Source: an uncultured Lachnospiraceae bacterium | GTDB lineage: Bacteria; Bacillota; Clostridia; Lachnospirales; Lachnospiraceae | Assembly: GCA_902476265.1 (NCBI GenBank) | Contig: CABSCP010000033.1 | Coordinates: 1 to 53,315 of the forward strand | Reading direction: 5' to 3' | DNA length: 53,315 nucleotides | Shown here: piece by piece, positions 8,976 through 17,267 of the stretch | How positions within the stretch are numbered: position 1 is the first letter of the stretch | Layout: each line of letters starts with the position of its first letter | Position numbers and translations under genes: made by a program | The notes under the pieces: generated by a model | Seen by the model: the letters and a program-made list of their open reading frames with translations, nothing else | Told to the model about the DNA's origin: nothing | Databases searched by the model: none

Positions 8976-9080
8976 AATGATTTCACCCTATTACATTTTA
9001 CAATTCACCTTTCTTTCGGCATATGAGTACACACATCATAGTGTTGACAGGAATAGAGCATATTATTCATATTCTGTTTC

Positions 9081-9109
9081 TTGATTTTGTTCGGCAGTCC
9101 GTATATAAT
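9081..9109 (+). promoter_or_regulatory. Promoter of the HTH/two-component operon
   Basis: TTGATT (9081-9086), a 17-base spacer, and a perfect TATAAT (9104-9109), 32 bases before the start at 9142. A TTGACA at 9044-9049 further upstream has a weaker -10 partner. A second TATAA-like tract (about 9115) directly follows. Confidence 0.65.
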
Positions 9110-9141
9110 TGATGTTATAATGTAGAAAGGACGGTCAGTTT

Positions 9142-9327
9142 ATGGATTATATGTCTGCCCCAGAAGCCGCGAAAAAATGGGGTATTTCAGAACGGCGGGT
9201 ACAGAAACTTTGCAAGGAAAATAGAATACAGGGTGTTGAACGTATCAGCTATATCTGGTTGATACCCAAAGACGCAGAAAAGCCCGCTGACGGGCGACGT
9301 AAAGAATTTTCAAAAAGAAAGGAATGA
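9142..9327 (+). CDS. Small helix-turn-helix DNA-binding protein
   Basis: A 61-aa protein with a MerR/excisionase-like winged HTH (SAPEAAKKWGISERRVQKLC then ENRIQGVERISYIWLIP) and a basic C-terminal tail. Ribosome binding site agaaaggac is 9 bases upstream. It starts an operon with the response regulator 6 bases downstream of its stop. Such small HTH proteins often sit at accessory regulatory modules of these elements; whether it binds the cargo promoter or helps excision is unknown. Confidence 0.75.
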   Translation: MDYMSAPEAAKKWGISERRVQKLCKENRIQGVERISYIWLIPKDAEKPADGRRKEFSKRKE

Positions 9328-9333
9328 GTATGT

Positions 9334-9999
9334 ATGGCTATTGTTTTAGTTGCGGAAGATGAAAAAGATATGCAGGATATTATTGTGGAATACATGAAGC
9401 GCGGCGGTCATTCCTGCATTACGGCAGACGACGGCATAGACGCTGTTACAATTTTGAAGAATACCCCTGTTGATTTAGCTATTTTAGACATTATGATGCC
9501 GCACTTGGACGGTTTTTCCGTTTGCAAAATAGCAAGAGAAATGTATAATATCCCCATTATCTTTCTTACGGCAAAAGAGGGCGAGGATGACAAGCTAAAG
9601 GGATATGACATAGGCGCAGATGATTATATGACAAAGCCATTTAGCCCAAAGGTGCTGTTAGCAAAAGTCAACGCGTTAATGCGCCGTTCTTCGGTGGAAA
9701 ATACACAGGAAACCTTTACTGTCGGCAATCTGATTTTAGTTCCAGCTTCACACAGCGTTATGGTAAAGGGTGACACCATTGATTTGACATATAAGGAATT
9801 TGAGTTATTGCGTTTTTTTATGCAGAATAAAAATCAAGTGTTTTCCCGTGAACAGTTATTAAACAGAATTTGGGGCTATGATTTTGAAGGAAACACTCGT
9901 ACCGTAGATACCCATATCAAAACCCTTCGGCAAAAACTCGGTGCAGAGGGACGCTATATTGTTACACTGATACGTTCCGGCTACAAGTTTGAGGTGTGA
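9334..9999 (+). CDS. OmpR-family response regulator
   Basis: A 221-aa protein. Receiver domain residues 1-120 with acidic pocket E8-D9, phospho-acceptor D52 (AILDIMMP), T79 and K101 (TKPF). A winged-helix DNA-binding domain occupies residues 125-221 (LTYKEFELLRFF, RTVDTHIKTLRQKLG). It overlaps the kinase gene and pairs with it. The likely target is the downstream ABC operon, a common arrangement for peptide-antibiotic sensing and detoxification modules; that target is inferred from neighbourhood. Confidence 0.93.
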   Translation: MAIVLVAEDEKDMQDIIVEYMKRGGHSCITADDGIDAVTILKNTPVDLAILDIMMPHLDGFSVCKIAREMYNIPIIFLTAKEGEDDKLKGYDIGADDYMTKPFSPKVLLAKVNALMRRSSVENTQETFTVGNLILVPASHSVMVKGDTIDLTYKEFELLRFFMQNKNQVFSREQLLNRIWGYDFEGNTRTVDTHIKTLRQKLGAEGRYIVTLIRSGYKFEV

Positions 10000-10001
10000 T
10001 T

Positions 10002-11090
10002 ATGAAAAAGATAAATGAGTGGCTTTGCCTAAACACAGTCAGAAAAAAGGTGTTGTTGCTTTCAAAATTAGCAGGCGGTATTATCGTTTTGTTTTATGTG
10101 TTTACATCAGAATTACCGGGCAATCGAAACATGGCCTTTGTAATTTGGCTTACATTATTGGTAGCTGTTATTTGGGGCGTTGATGTCATGCTTGGACGTT
10201 TCATTTCAAAGCCGCTTGGTGAAATCAACCGCACAGCAGGGCAAATGGCGAAGTTGGATTTTTCAGCTCATTGTAGCATTCACACAAATGATGAATTTGG
10301 GGAGCTTTCACAAAACCTAAATACTATGTTTTCCAATTTGCAAGATACCCTTGAAAAATTAGAAACTGCAAACAAACAGCTTGAAAAAGACGTGACACAG
10401 GAGCATTTGTTACTGACACAAAGAAAAGAATTGGTTGATAGTTTATCCCATGAAATGAAAACGCCGCTTGGAATTGTACGTGCCTATGTTGAGGGACTAA
10501 AGGACGAAATGGACGAGCAAAAAAAGCAGCACTATATGGACGTTATTTTATCTGCAACAGACCGCATGAACACCATGATAGTGTCTTTGCTTGATTTATC
10601 CGCGTTGGAAGCGGGAGCCGTAAAACTGGCAGAAGAACGCTTTGACTTTATAGAATTGGTTGAAACAGTCGCCGGGCGTTTGTTGATAGACACGCCAAAT
10701 GCGAATTACCGTTTTACTTATGAGTTGCCGGTGGGAAAGGCTTTTATCCGTGCGGATAAGTACCGTATAGAACAAGTCCTTAACAATTTGATTGTGAACG
10801 CAAAAAACCACGTTAGTGATGACGGTGAAATTCATTTAGCTGTTTTCTGCCGGGAAAGCAAACTGCAATTTTCAATCTTCAATCAAGGGGAACAGATACC
10901 CCCGCAGGACATTTCAAAGGTTTGGCAAAAGTTTTATCGTGGGGAAACCTCACAGAAAGATATACATAGCGGCTCTGGTCTTGGGCTTTCTATCGTTGCT
11001 CAAATTCTCTCCATGTACCACACTGATTACAGTGTTCAAAACCTGCCGAATGGCGTTGAATTTTCTTTTGATTTTTCCACAATCGCATAA
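10002..11090 (+). CDS. Membrane sensor histidine kinase (HisKA/HATPase)
   Basis: About 362 aa with two membrane helices near residues 17-37 and 46-63 enclosing a very short outside loop, a HAMP region (about 65-117), the phosphorylated histidine in DSLSHEMKTPLG (about H150), and HATPase motifs N (NNLIVNAKNH) and G (SGSGLGLSIV). The short loop is typical of intramembrane-sensing kinases that work with ABC transporters. ATG 10002 is preferred to GTG 9996 because gagg lies 7 bases before it. A strong terminator follows the stop. Confidence 0.93.
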   Translation: MKKINEWLCLNTVRKKVLLLSKLAGGIIVLFYVFTSELPGNRNMAFVIWLTLLVAVIWGVDVMLGRFISKPLGEINRTAGQMAKLDFSAHCSIHTNDEFGELSQNLNTMFSNLQDTLEKLETANKQLEKDVTQEHLLLTQRKELVDSLSHEMKTPLGIVRAYVEGLKDEMDEQKKQHYMDVILSATDRMNTMIVSLLDLSALEAGAVKLAEERFDFIELVETVAGRLLIDTPNANYRFTYELPVGKAFIRADKYRIEQVLNNLIVNAKNHVSDDGEIHLAVFCRESKLQFSIFNQGEQIPPQDISKVWQKFYRGETSQKDIHSGSGLGLSIVAQILSMYHTDYSVQNLPNGVEFSFDFSTIA

Positions 11091-11101
11091 AATCCATTTT
11101 G

Positions 11102-11140
11102 AAACGCCTTGCTCCTATAAACGGAGCAAGGCGTTTTTTA
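11102..11140 (+). terminator. Terminator of the two-component operon, target of the group II intron
   Basis: A 14-bp perfect stem (11102-11115 with 11123-11136), 7-base loop tataaac, and a T run to 11139. The intron begins at the next bases (gtgtg at 11141). Confidence 0.92.
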
Positions 11141-13054
11141 GTGTGCCTGGCGGCGCACGTTACTAATGGGTGAAAGTCCCAAATCCGCCCTAGTAGTGGG
11201 AAGGATATAGCCAAGACCAAGGGTGTCCTATTCATAGCCTAGACTATGATTAACGCGAGGGGAATCTGAAGGAAGGTGGCGGCAAACCTCTGGTCTGACG
11301 GACAGAAATCACATCAGGCTCTGGTTGAGGATAAGGTCGCTAAACAGACCGAAGTCCAATTACTACTCGGAATCAACTATAGTAAATGTGGCAGATATGT
11401 GGAGAGAAAGTAACGTGTGGTACCCAGGGAGGTCTCGCCAGCAAGTGGAAACAGAGTATGAAACTTGTGAGTAACAACGAATGACGAGAAGTCAGCAGAA
11501 GCCATAGTAAACCAATGACTTAAGGCATTGGCGAAGGGCTGAACTTTAGGAGATACAAGCAATGAATGTAACTGAAAGTAGATTTAAGAACAGACAACTT
11601 GATATTGAGGACTATCTGCAAATGGTATCTGCGGAACAGAAAGAGTATGCAGAAGTGTTCGACTACGGGAAGATTACTGAAAAGAGCAGTATCATCACAG
11701 ACTATTGGACGAACAATCTCTTGGAATTGATTTTACGAAAAGATAACCTTAACAAGGCATATAAAAAAGTAAAAGCAAACAAGGGAAAAGGTGGAATCGA
11801 CGGTATGCAGGTGGCTGAACTTCTGCCCTTCCTAAGAGAAAACCAAGAAAACCTAATACAAGAGATAAGGGATGGCAAATATAAGCCGAACCCGGTTCGA
11901 AGGGTAGAAATACCCAAAGAAACAAAAGGTGAGTTCCGAAAGCTAGGAGTGCCAACAGTAGTTGACAGAGTAATACAACAGGCAATCACACAGGAACTAA
12001 CGCCAATCTATGAGGAGCAATTCTCAGAAAATAGTTTTGGATTTCGACCAAAAAGAGGAGCGCACAATGCCCTCAAACAGTGCCAAAAGAATGTAAACGA
12101 TGGCTATGTATATGTGGTAGATATGGACTTGGAAAAGTTCTTTGATACCGTATGCCAGAGTAAACTGATTGAGGTACTTAGCAGAACCATAAAAGATGGC
12201 AGACTGATTTCGCTTATCCATAAATATCTAAATGCGGGAGTTATCGCAAACGGAATGTTTGAAAGAACAGAGATAGGTATGCCCCAAGGTGGGCCACTTA
12301 GTCCATTACTTAGCAACGTTATGTTAAACGAGTTGGATAGGGAACTAGAGCGCAGAGGACACAGATATGTCCGTTTTGCAGATGATTGTATGATTTTCTG
12401 CAAGAGTAAAAAGAGTGCAGAAAGAACCTTGGAAAACATACTTCCATTCATCGAAGGAAAACTATTTCTGAAAGTAAACAGGAAGAAAACGAAGGTGGCT
12501 CATATCAGCAAAGTCAAGTATCTTGGATATAGTTTCTACAGATACAAAGGAAAGTGCAGATTTAGAGTACATCCGAAAACAGTTGCAAAAATGAAAGATA
12601 AAATCAGGCAACTGACAGATAGAAATAACGGAATGAGTAATGCAATCAGAGAAGAAAAGTACCAACAGTATGTGCGAGGGTGGGTGGAATACTTTCGACT
12701 TGCAGATATGAAAGGACTACTGAAAACCACAGATGAATGGGCAAGACGAAGAATCAGGGCAGTCTACTGGAAACAATGGAAGAAAATCAAAACAAAATAC
12801 AAGATGTTGAAAGCACTTGGATTGGAACACTGGAAAGCAATGGAACTTGCCAACAGTAGGAAAGGGTATTGGAGAATGGCACATGTGCTAAACTCAATAT
12901 TCACAAATAAAATAATAGCCAAGTTGGGATATACATCCTTCCTTGACTATTATCTAATAGTATATGAAAACTAAGGAACCGCCTTGGCACCGAACGGTAT
13001 GCCAGGTGGTGTGAGAGGTCGGCTAATCAACTTATGGTTAGCCTCCTACTCGAT
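11141..13054 (+). mobile_element. Group II intron
   Basis: The 5' end gtgtg at 11141 fits the GUGYG rule. The 420 bases before the ORF contain group II domain I-like sequence (gggtgaaagtcccaaatcc). After the ORF, 12978-13010 folds as domain V (accgcc/ggtggt and ggca/tgcc helices, loop on ccgaacgg, two-base bulge ta), and 13021-13043 (ggctaa/ttagcc) fits domain VI. The 3' end near 13054 is uncertain by several bases. Inserted in the gap between the kinase and ABC operons, directly behind the T run of a terminator, so no gene is broken. Confidence 0.85.
11562..12974 (+). CDS. ltrA: Group II intron-encoded reverse transcriptase/maturase
   Basis: A 470-aa protein. RT blocks are clear: RT1-2 (KANKGKGGIDGM; RRVEIPKETKGEFRKLGVPT), RT3 (FSENSFGFRPKRGAHNAL), RT4 (VYVVDMDLEKFFDTV), RT5 with catalytic FADD (YVRFADDCMIF) in place of the usual YADD, and RT7 (KVKYLGYSF). 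The maturase/X region includes YVRGWVEYFR and a WR-rich C-terminus (RKGYWRMAH). I see no C-terminal HNH endonuclease, so mobility would rely on nicked or single-stranded targets. It splices and mobilises its host intron. The gene symbol is used in the generic sense. Confidence 0.93.
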   Translation: MNVTESRFKNRQLDIEDYLQMVSAEQKEYAEVFDYGKITEKSSIITDYWTNNLLELILRKDNLNKAYKKVKANKGKGGIDGMQVAELLPFLRENQENLIQEIRDGKYKPNPVRRVEIPKETKGEFRKLGVPTVVDRVIQQAITQELTPIYEEQFSENSFGFRPKRGAHNALKQCQKNVNDGYVYVVDMDLEKFFDTVCQSKLIEVLSRTIKDGRLISLIHKYLNAGVIANGMFERTEIGMPQGGPLSPLLSNVMLNELDRELERRGHRYVRFADDCMIFCKSKKSAERTLENILPFIEGKLFLKVNRKKTKVAHISKVKYLGYSFYRYKGKCRFRVHPKTVAKMKDKIRQLTDRNNGMSNAIREEKYQQYVRGWVEYFRLADMKGLLKTTDEWARRRIRAVYWKQWKKIKTKYKMLKALGLEHWKAMELANSRKGYWRMAHVLNSIFTNKIIAKLGYTSFLDYYLIVYEN

Positions 13055-13140
13055 TTTCACTTCGATTTCACACCCGCAGCACTTCAATTTCACTGCATTT
13101 TCATAAACTGACCTTATCAAATTAAGGAGGTAATGATTAT

Positions 13141-13281
13141 ATGTTTTTAGGTTTGGAATGGTATTGGTGGTTAGTTATCGTTGTTGTGGTGGTTCTCTCT
13201 ATCCCGTTCAAAGTCAAGTTTATGAAATGGTGGAGCAAACGGCAAAAAGAGCAGAAAGATAAATGGGGTGGTGAGGAATGA
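13141..13281 (+). CDS. Small membrane protein leading the ABC operon
   Basis: A 46-aa protein with one strong membrane helix (WYWWLVIVVVVVLSIPF) and a basic, Trp-containing cytoplasmic tail (KFMKWWSKRQKEQK). An excellent ribosome binding site (aaggaggtaatg) lies upstream, and its stop overlaps the ATPase start (atga at 13278), so it is translated with the transporter. No known family is recognised. It could be a transporter accessory subunit or a sensor link to the kinase; both are guesses from position. Confidence 0.7.
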   Translation: MFLGLEWYWWLVIVVVVVLSIPFKVKFMKWWSKRQKEQKDKWGGEE

Positions 13282-14123
13282 TAACGGTTGAAAACTTGAC
13301 TTTCTCCTATCAAAAGCAAAAACAAACCTTGCACGGGCTGACCTTTTCCGTAGCTGACGGGGAGATATTCGGATTTTTGGGACCTAATGGTTCGGGTAAG
13401 TCTACCACGCAAAAAATTCTAACGGGTATCTTGCGTGGATATGGTGGAAGCACCTGCTTGTTTGGTGAGCCTTTGGAAAATCAGCAAAAGAATTTTCAAG
13501 AAAAAATTGGTGTGCTGTTTGAGTTCCCGTACCTCTATACCAATTTGAGCGCACTCGACAATCTAAATTATTTTGCTTCGTTCTACCCTGCCGAAAGACG
13601 GCGTGATGTAAATGAGCTGCTTACTATGTTGGAGTTTAAAAAGGACTTTATAAATAAACCCGTGTCCTCATACTCCAAAGGAATGAGGCAGCGCGTTAGT
13701 ATGGCAAGAGCGTTGCTGAACAGCCCTGAGCTGCTTTTCTTGGACGAGCCGACCAGCGGCCTTGACCCGCAAGGTGCAGTGCTATTCCGTAATATCATTG
13801 AGGAAGAACGAAAGAAAGGCACAACGGTTTTCCTAACTACCCATAACATGACGGACGCAGATTTACTTTGTGACCGGGTAGCTTTTATTGCAGACGGTGA
13901 AATCAAGGCAATCGACACGCCGAAGAAACTGAAAGAAAAAAATAGCAATCATCAGGTCGAAATTGAAACACTGTATCAAGGAAAACGCAGGTTGACAATC
14001 ATTGAAACACCGGAGCTAAAGGCGGGTATTCCGTTCCCGTATGACGAGATTATCAGTATTCACTCGAAAGAGCCGACACTTGAAGATATGTTTATCCAAT
14101 ATACAGGGAGGGGGTTAGCGTAA
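13278..14123 (+). CDS. ABC transporter ATP-binding protein
   Basis: A 281-aa ABC-2 type ATPase: Walker A GPNGSGKST (about residues 35-43), Q-loop region, signature YSKGMRQR, Walker B LLFLDEPTSGLDP and H-loop TTHN. The C-terminal extension is typical of drug/lantibiotic-type exporters. It is coupled at both ends (4-base overlap upstream, 1-base overlap downstream) to the membrane peptide and the first permease. Substrate unknown; a role in antimicrobial peptide efflux is inferred from the linked two-component system. Confidence 0.92.
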   Translation: MITVENLTFSYQKQKQTLHGLTFSVADGEIFGFLGPNGSGKSTTQKILTGILRGYGGSTCLFGEPLENQQKNFQEKIGVLFEFPYLYTNLSALDNLNYFASFYPAERRRDVNELLTMLEFKKDFINKPVSSYSKGMRQRVSMARALLNSPELLFLDEPTSGLDPQGAVLFRNIIEEERKKGTTVFLTTHNMTDADLLCDRVAFIADGEIKAIDTPKKLKEKNSNHQVEIETLYQGKRRLTIIETPELKAGIPFPYDEIISIHSKEPTLEDMFIQYTGRGLA

Positions 14124-15115
14124 TGCGAAGAGGTTTTCTTTCTTTGCTGAAAAAGGACTTCAAACTGATGTTATCAAGCAAATTCCTATTGCTTGCGCTT
14201 GGCTCCCTTATTCTGTACTCTTGCTACATCAATTTTATCTATGTGGGTATAGAACAGGACATTTACCCGGTGTATCTTTACGACCCGCTTCATACGCAAG
14301 GTGCGGTATCTTCCGAAATAACCGAAGTCGAGAGCTTGCAGGAACTGGAAAATGAAAGCGGGGACGGTTACGCTATTGGTATTGACGCTTCAAGCGGAAC
14401 GCCGGAAATCATCATGGTTTCATCAAGCATTCACAGCACCGATAGGTGTCGTGCCGCCTACGCCTTATCTTTGTTGTCACCCGCAAATCCCACCACCGCA
14501 GAAGTGATCGGCACGGACAACAAGGAAATGAAAAGCCGCAGGGAAATCACTTGCGAATTTCTGTTTTTTGAATTGGCGGCGGTTGGCTTTTTAGGACTTG
14601 CTTCTATGTTGTTCAAGGAAAAGCAGATGGGTATTATCCGTGTTCATGGGGTACTGCCTGTAAGTAAAAGTGCTTTTATCCTTTCAAAGCTCTGCCTGTT
14701 TCTGCTGTCCGACCTTGTATTTTCAGCACTCTTGACTGTCATAAATTTAGGCGTTTCAGAGGGCTTGGCGGTATTACCTTACGTTTTACTGCAAGCGGGT
14801 ATTTTATCCCTGCTTATGGCTTTGATTGGCTTTTTTTGCGCGGTGTTATTACCCAACTTCAAACAATTTTCCTTGCTGTATCTCGTATTAGCGGTTTTCA
14901 TTACAACGCCTGTTTTTCTTGCAGGGCAGACCGGGATTGCTTGGGAATGGATAAAATATCACCCTATGTATCATCTTTTTATAGCAATGAAAAATGCGTA
15001 TTGGGGCGTATCATCTGCAAACGGCATTTATTACACAATTTGCGGATTGACAATCGTACTGTTATTCTTGCTTGTGCGCCGGGTGCTTATTCGTGAAATG
15101 GCAAAGGAGGGATAG
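14123..15115 (+). CDS. ABC-2 type permease, first subunit
   Basis: A 330-aa membrane protein: one helix near residues 20-42, an external region of about 100 residues, then about five helices in the C-terminal half (for example FFELAAVGFLGLASMLF). This topology is usual for ABC-2 half permeases. It starts on the last base of the ATPase stop codon and ends just before the second permease, so both permeases probably form a heterodimer with the ATPase. Confidence 0.85.
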   Translation: MRRGFLSLLKKDFKLMLSSKFLLLALGSLILYSCYINFIYVGIEQDIYPVYLYDPLHTQGAVSSEITEVESLQELENESGDGYAIGIDASSGTPEIIMVSSSIHSTDRCRAAYALSLLSPANPTTAEVIGTDNKEMKSRREITCEFLFFELAAVGFLGLASMLFKEKQMGIIRVHGVLPVSKSAFILSKLCLFLLSDLVFSALLTVINLGVSEGLAVLPYVLLQAGILSLLMALIGFFCAVLLPNFKQFSLLYLVLAVFITTPVFLAGQTGIAWEWIKYHPMYHLFIAMKNAYWGVSSANGIYYTICGLTIVLLFLLVRRVLIREMAKEG

Positions 15116-15116
15116 C

Positions 15117-16133
15117 TTGAAAGGTTTAAGGTATCAGCTTAAAAACATTCGCCGGGATAAAATGTGTATTCTATCCTTTTTGCTGCCTATCCTTGTAGGA
15201 TTGGCAATCAACCTACTTTCGGTGGTAAGTTTTTCATCTCTTGGCGAAACGGCTTTCTGCATTGTGGAAAACGACCTTTCCGACAGTGCTGTAGAGTGGC
15301 TGCAAACAAACGGAAGCGTTACAACGCTGCCTGATATGGCTTCTTTGAAAAATGCCGTCAATGACCCTGCAACACAGGCGATTGGCGTGATACAAGACGG
15401 GAACGGAATTAAAACGCTGCTGTCGGGCGATGAACTGCAAGTAAACACAGTGATTGGTAACACGCTTCCACAGCTCTACGCTGAACGGGAAATGGCGGCT
15501 TTATCAAAAGTAACCATTATTCCGACTGTGGATAACAGCGACGCACTTAAATCCCTGCTCATTGTGATAACAATGGTTACTGCTATGTTCATGGGCTGTA
15601 CGTTTAATGCCATGAGCATTATTGGAGAAAAAGAAGATGGCATTGCACTTATCAACGAAGTTTTGCCTATGACAAAAAAAGAGTATGTCGTTCAAAAAAT
15701 CACTTTGGGGTTTGTGGGAAGTGTTCTATCCACACTCTTAACTGCCTTCGTCTGTATGAAAATCACTGTCAGTCAAGCCTTGCCGCTACTACTGTTAATT
15801 ATTCTATCTGCTTTTGTGGCTGCCTTAGTCGGGTTGTTTATAGGACGTTTTTCAAGCGGGCTTATGGTGGGAATAGTATATATCAAAATTGTAATGATTT
15901 TGTTCCTCGCTCCACCCATTCTGTTTTATTTGCTTATCCCGACCGACAGCATATTACACGCTCTATCCTACTTGCTCCCATCAAGTGCGACCTTCTACGG
16001 ATTGATGGACTTGTTAGGCGGAGCAACGCAAGGCATTGGAATAAATCTTGTCGCGCTGTCGGTACATTGCCTTGTATGGCTGCTGCTGTTTTTTGTCATA
16101 GAGCATGGCAAGCACAAGAAAGTATTTGCGTAA
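15117..16133 (+). CDS. ABC-2 type permease, second subunit
   Basis: About 338 aa when started at TTG 15117, chosen because aaaggaggg lies 6 bases upstream and the upstream stop ends at 15115; longer frames would run inside the preceding gene without a ribosome binding site. One N-terminal helix (SFLLPILVGLAINLLSVVSF), an external domain, then five or six helices. It resembles the first permease in plan, and the two likely arose by duplication. It is the last gene of the operon, with a terminator 50 bases on. Confidence 0.83.
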   Translation: MKGLRYQLKNIRRDKMCILSFLLPILVGLAINLLSVVSFSSLGETAFCIVENDLSDSAVEWLQTNGSVTTLPDMASLKNAVNDPATQAIGVIQDGNGIKTLLSGDELQVNTVIGNTLPQLYAEREMAALSKVTIIPTVDNSDALKSLLIVITMVTAMFMGCTFNAMSIIGEKEDGIALINEVLPMTKKEYVVQKITLGFVGSVLSTLLTAFVCMKITVSQALPLLLLIILSAFVAALVGLFIGRFSSGLMVGIVYIKIVMILFLAPPILFYLLIPTDSILHALSYLLPSSATFYGLMDLLGGATQGIGINLVALSVHCLVWLLLFFVIEHGKHKKVFA

Positions 16134-16186
16134 TATCACACAAAGCTGTTGCTTACGATTGAATTTATAGTAGCAAGCAATGTGAG

Positions 16187-16230
16187 GGCGGCAGCTTTGA
16201 ATAACAATCAAAGCCGCCGTTTTCCTTTTT
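16187..16230 (+). terminator. Terminator of the ABC operon
   Basis: A stem of ggcgg/ccgcc plus ctttga/tcaaag with a three-base bulge and 7-base loop, followed by gttttccttttt. Confidence 0.8.
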
Positions 16231-16304
16231 GAAAATTGGAAATACGGAGGGTGTATTAAAGTCGCCCTTTTTTAAGGATACGGCGGTATCAAGGAGGTAT
16301 CGCC

Positions 16305-16412
16305 GTGTTTACTTTTTATCGACATAATTTGATAATCTTCATGTTATCAAAAAAAGCAATTATCCAACGTCGGGGCATTCCGGCTATGGATATGAACTAT
16401 CAAATCATCTAA
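16305..16412 (+). CDS. Candidate 35-aa small protein
   Basis: A GTG-started frame of 35 codons with an excellent ribosome binding site (aaggagg, 7-base spacing), lying between two terminators and upstream of the sigma-like gene. The peptide starts with FTFYRHNLIIFMLSKKA and is basic with a hydrophobic patch. No family recognised. Expression is suggested only by the ribosome binding site; a leader peptide controlling the downstream gene is an alternative. Confidence 0.45.
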   Translation: MFTFYRHNLIIFMLSKKAIIQRRGIPAMDMNYQII

Positions 16413-16432
16413 ATACTGTTTACAATTCCCTT

Positions 16433-16472
16433 GCGCTCGTCCGAGTTTTTCGGACGGGCGCATTTTGCTTTT
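16433..16472 (+). terminator. Hairpin with T-rich tail upstream of the sigma-like gene
   Basis: Stem cgtccga/tcggacg extended by gcgc/gcgc (16433-16461) and followed by attttgctttt. It ends the small ORF transcript or acts as an attenuator before 16589. Confidence 0.7.
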
Positions 16473-16588
16473 CCAAAAAATTTTTTCAAAAAAATTTGCC
16501 TGTCATTCGGCGTTTGAAAAAATCGCCTGTATTATCACGCGAAAAGGGGAAGTCCTACCCGCCTTTCGGCACGAAAGGAGGTGAGAAC

Positions 16589-17029
16589 ATGGAACCTAAT
16601 CGCATGGAGTTTCAGAAACAATGCGCCTTTCAAAGTTTCTGTAAACGGGTGCTGCATAACGAAGCCTGCAACGCCCATGAGGAAATCCGGCGGCACAGAG
16701 TTAAGGAGGTCACTTTTTCCGACCTTGCCTTGCATGAGGAACGGCAGCTTTACACCCGCGACAAGTATTTTGAAAGCGAACAAGCGGAGCCGGGATTTAA
16801 CATTGCAGGGAAACGGATAACGGCAAAGCTGATAGCCGAAGCTCTCCGCACCTTGCCGGAAGAAAAGCGCAAAGCCGTCCTGCTGTATTACTTTGCGGGA
16901 ATGACCGACGTTGAGATTGGAAAGATTTTCGATACGTCGCGCAGCACGATACAGTACAGACGGACAAGTTCTTTTGAACTGATAAAAAGATATTTGGAGG
17001 AACACGCTGATGAATGGGACGAATGGTAA
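16589..17029 (+). CDS. RNA polymerase sigma-70-like factor of the ICE
   Basis: A 146-aa protein. Residues about 75-140 form a sigma region 4 HTH (LRTLPEEKRKAVLLYYFAG, then DVEIGKIFDTSRSTIQYRR). The N-terminal half is a weaker region 2-like or linker segment. The start at 16589 follows gaaaggaggtgagaac, a strong ribosome binding site; the longer open frame from 16496 lacks one. Homologues in Tn916/Tn1549-type elements activate transfer or excision genes. It overlaps the next gene by 20 bases. Confidence 0.88.
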   Translation: MEPNRMEFQKQCAFQSFCKRVLHNEACNAHEEIRRHRVKEVTFSDLALHEERQLYTRDKYFESEQAEPGFNIAGKRITAKLIAEALRTLPEEKRKAVLLYYFAGMTDVEIGKIFDTSRSTIQYRRTSSFELIKRYLEEHADEWDEW

Positions 17030-17267
17030 ACAATCCGACTACCCGGAAATCGCCCTTGTTCCTTATCCTGTCATTCTGGCAGCAACAAAGGGCGACCCGG
17101 ACGCTATGAAAATTGTCTTGCAGCACTTTAGCGGCTACATAGCAAGTTTGTCTATGCGGAAGCTCTACGACGAGCGCGGCAACGCCTACTATGGCGTGGA
17201 CGAGGATATTCGTGAACGGCTGCAAGCAAAGCTAATGCGGGCTATCCTCACATTCAGGGCTGACTAA
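17010..17267 (+). CDS. HTH_16-type helix-turn-helix protein
   Basis: An 85-aa protein matching the short HTH proteins that follow the sigma-like gene in Tn916-family elements: PVILAATKGDPDAMKIVLQH then YIASLSMRKLYDERGN and DIRERLQAKLMRAIL. Translationally coupled to the sigma-like gene by a 20-base overlap. Probably a regulatory partner of that factor; DNA binding is inferred from the family. Confidence 0.85.
   Translation: MNGTNGKQSDYPEIALVPYPVILAATKGDPDAMKIVLQHFSGYIASLSMRKLYDERGNAYYGVDEDIRERLQAKLMRAILTFRAD

Noticed and set aside
16496..16588. Longer start for the sigma-like protein
   Set aside because: The extra residues are read from the hairpin/leader region, and a strong ribosome binding site precedes 16589.
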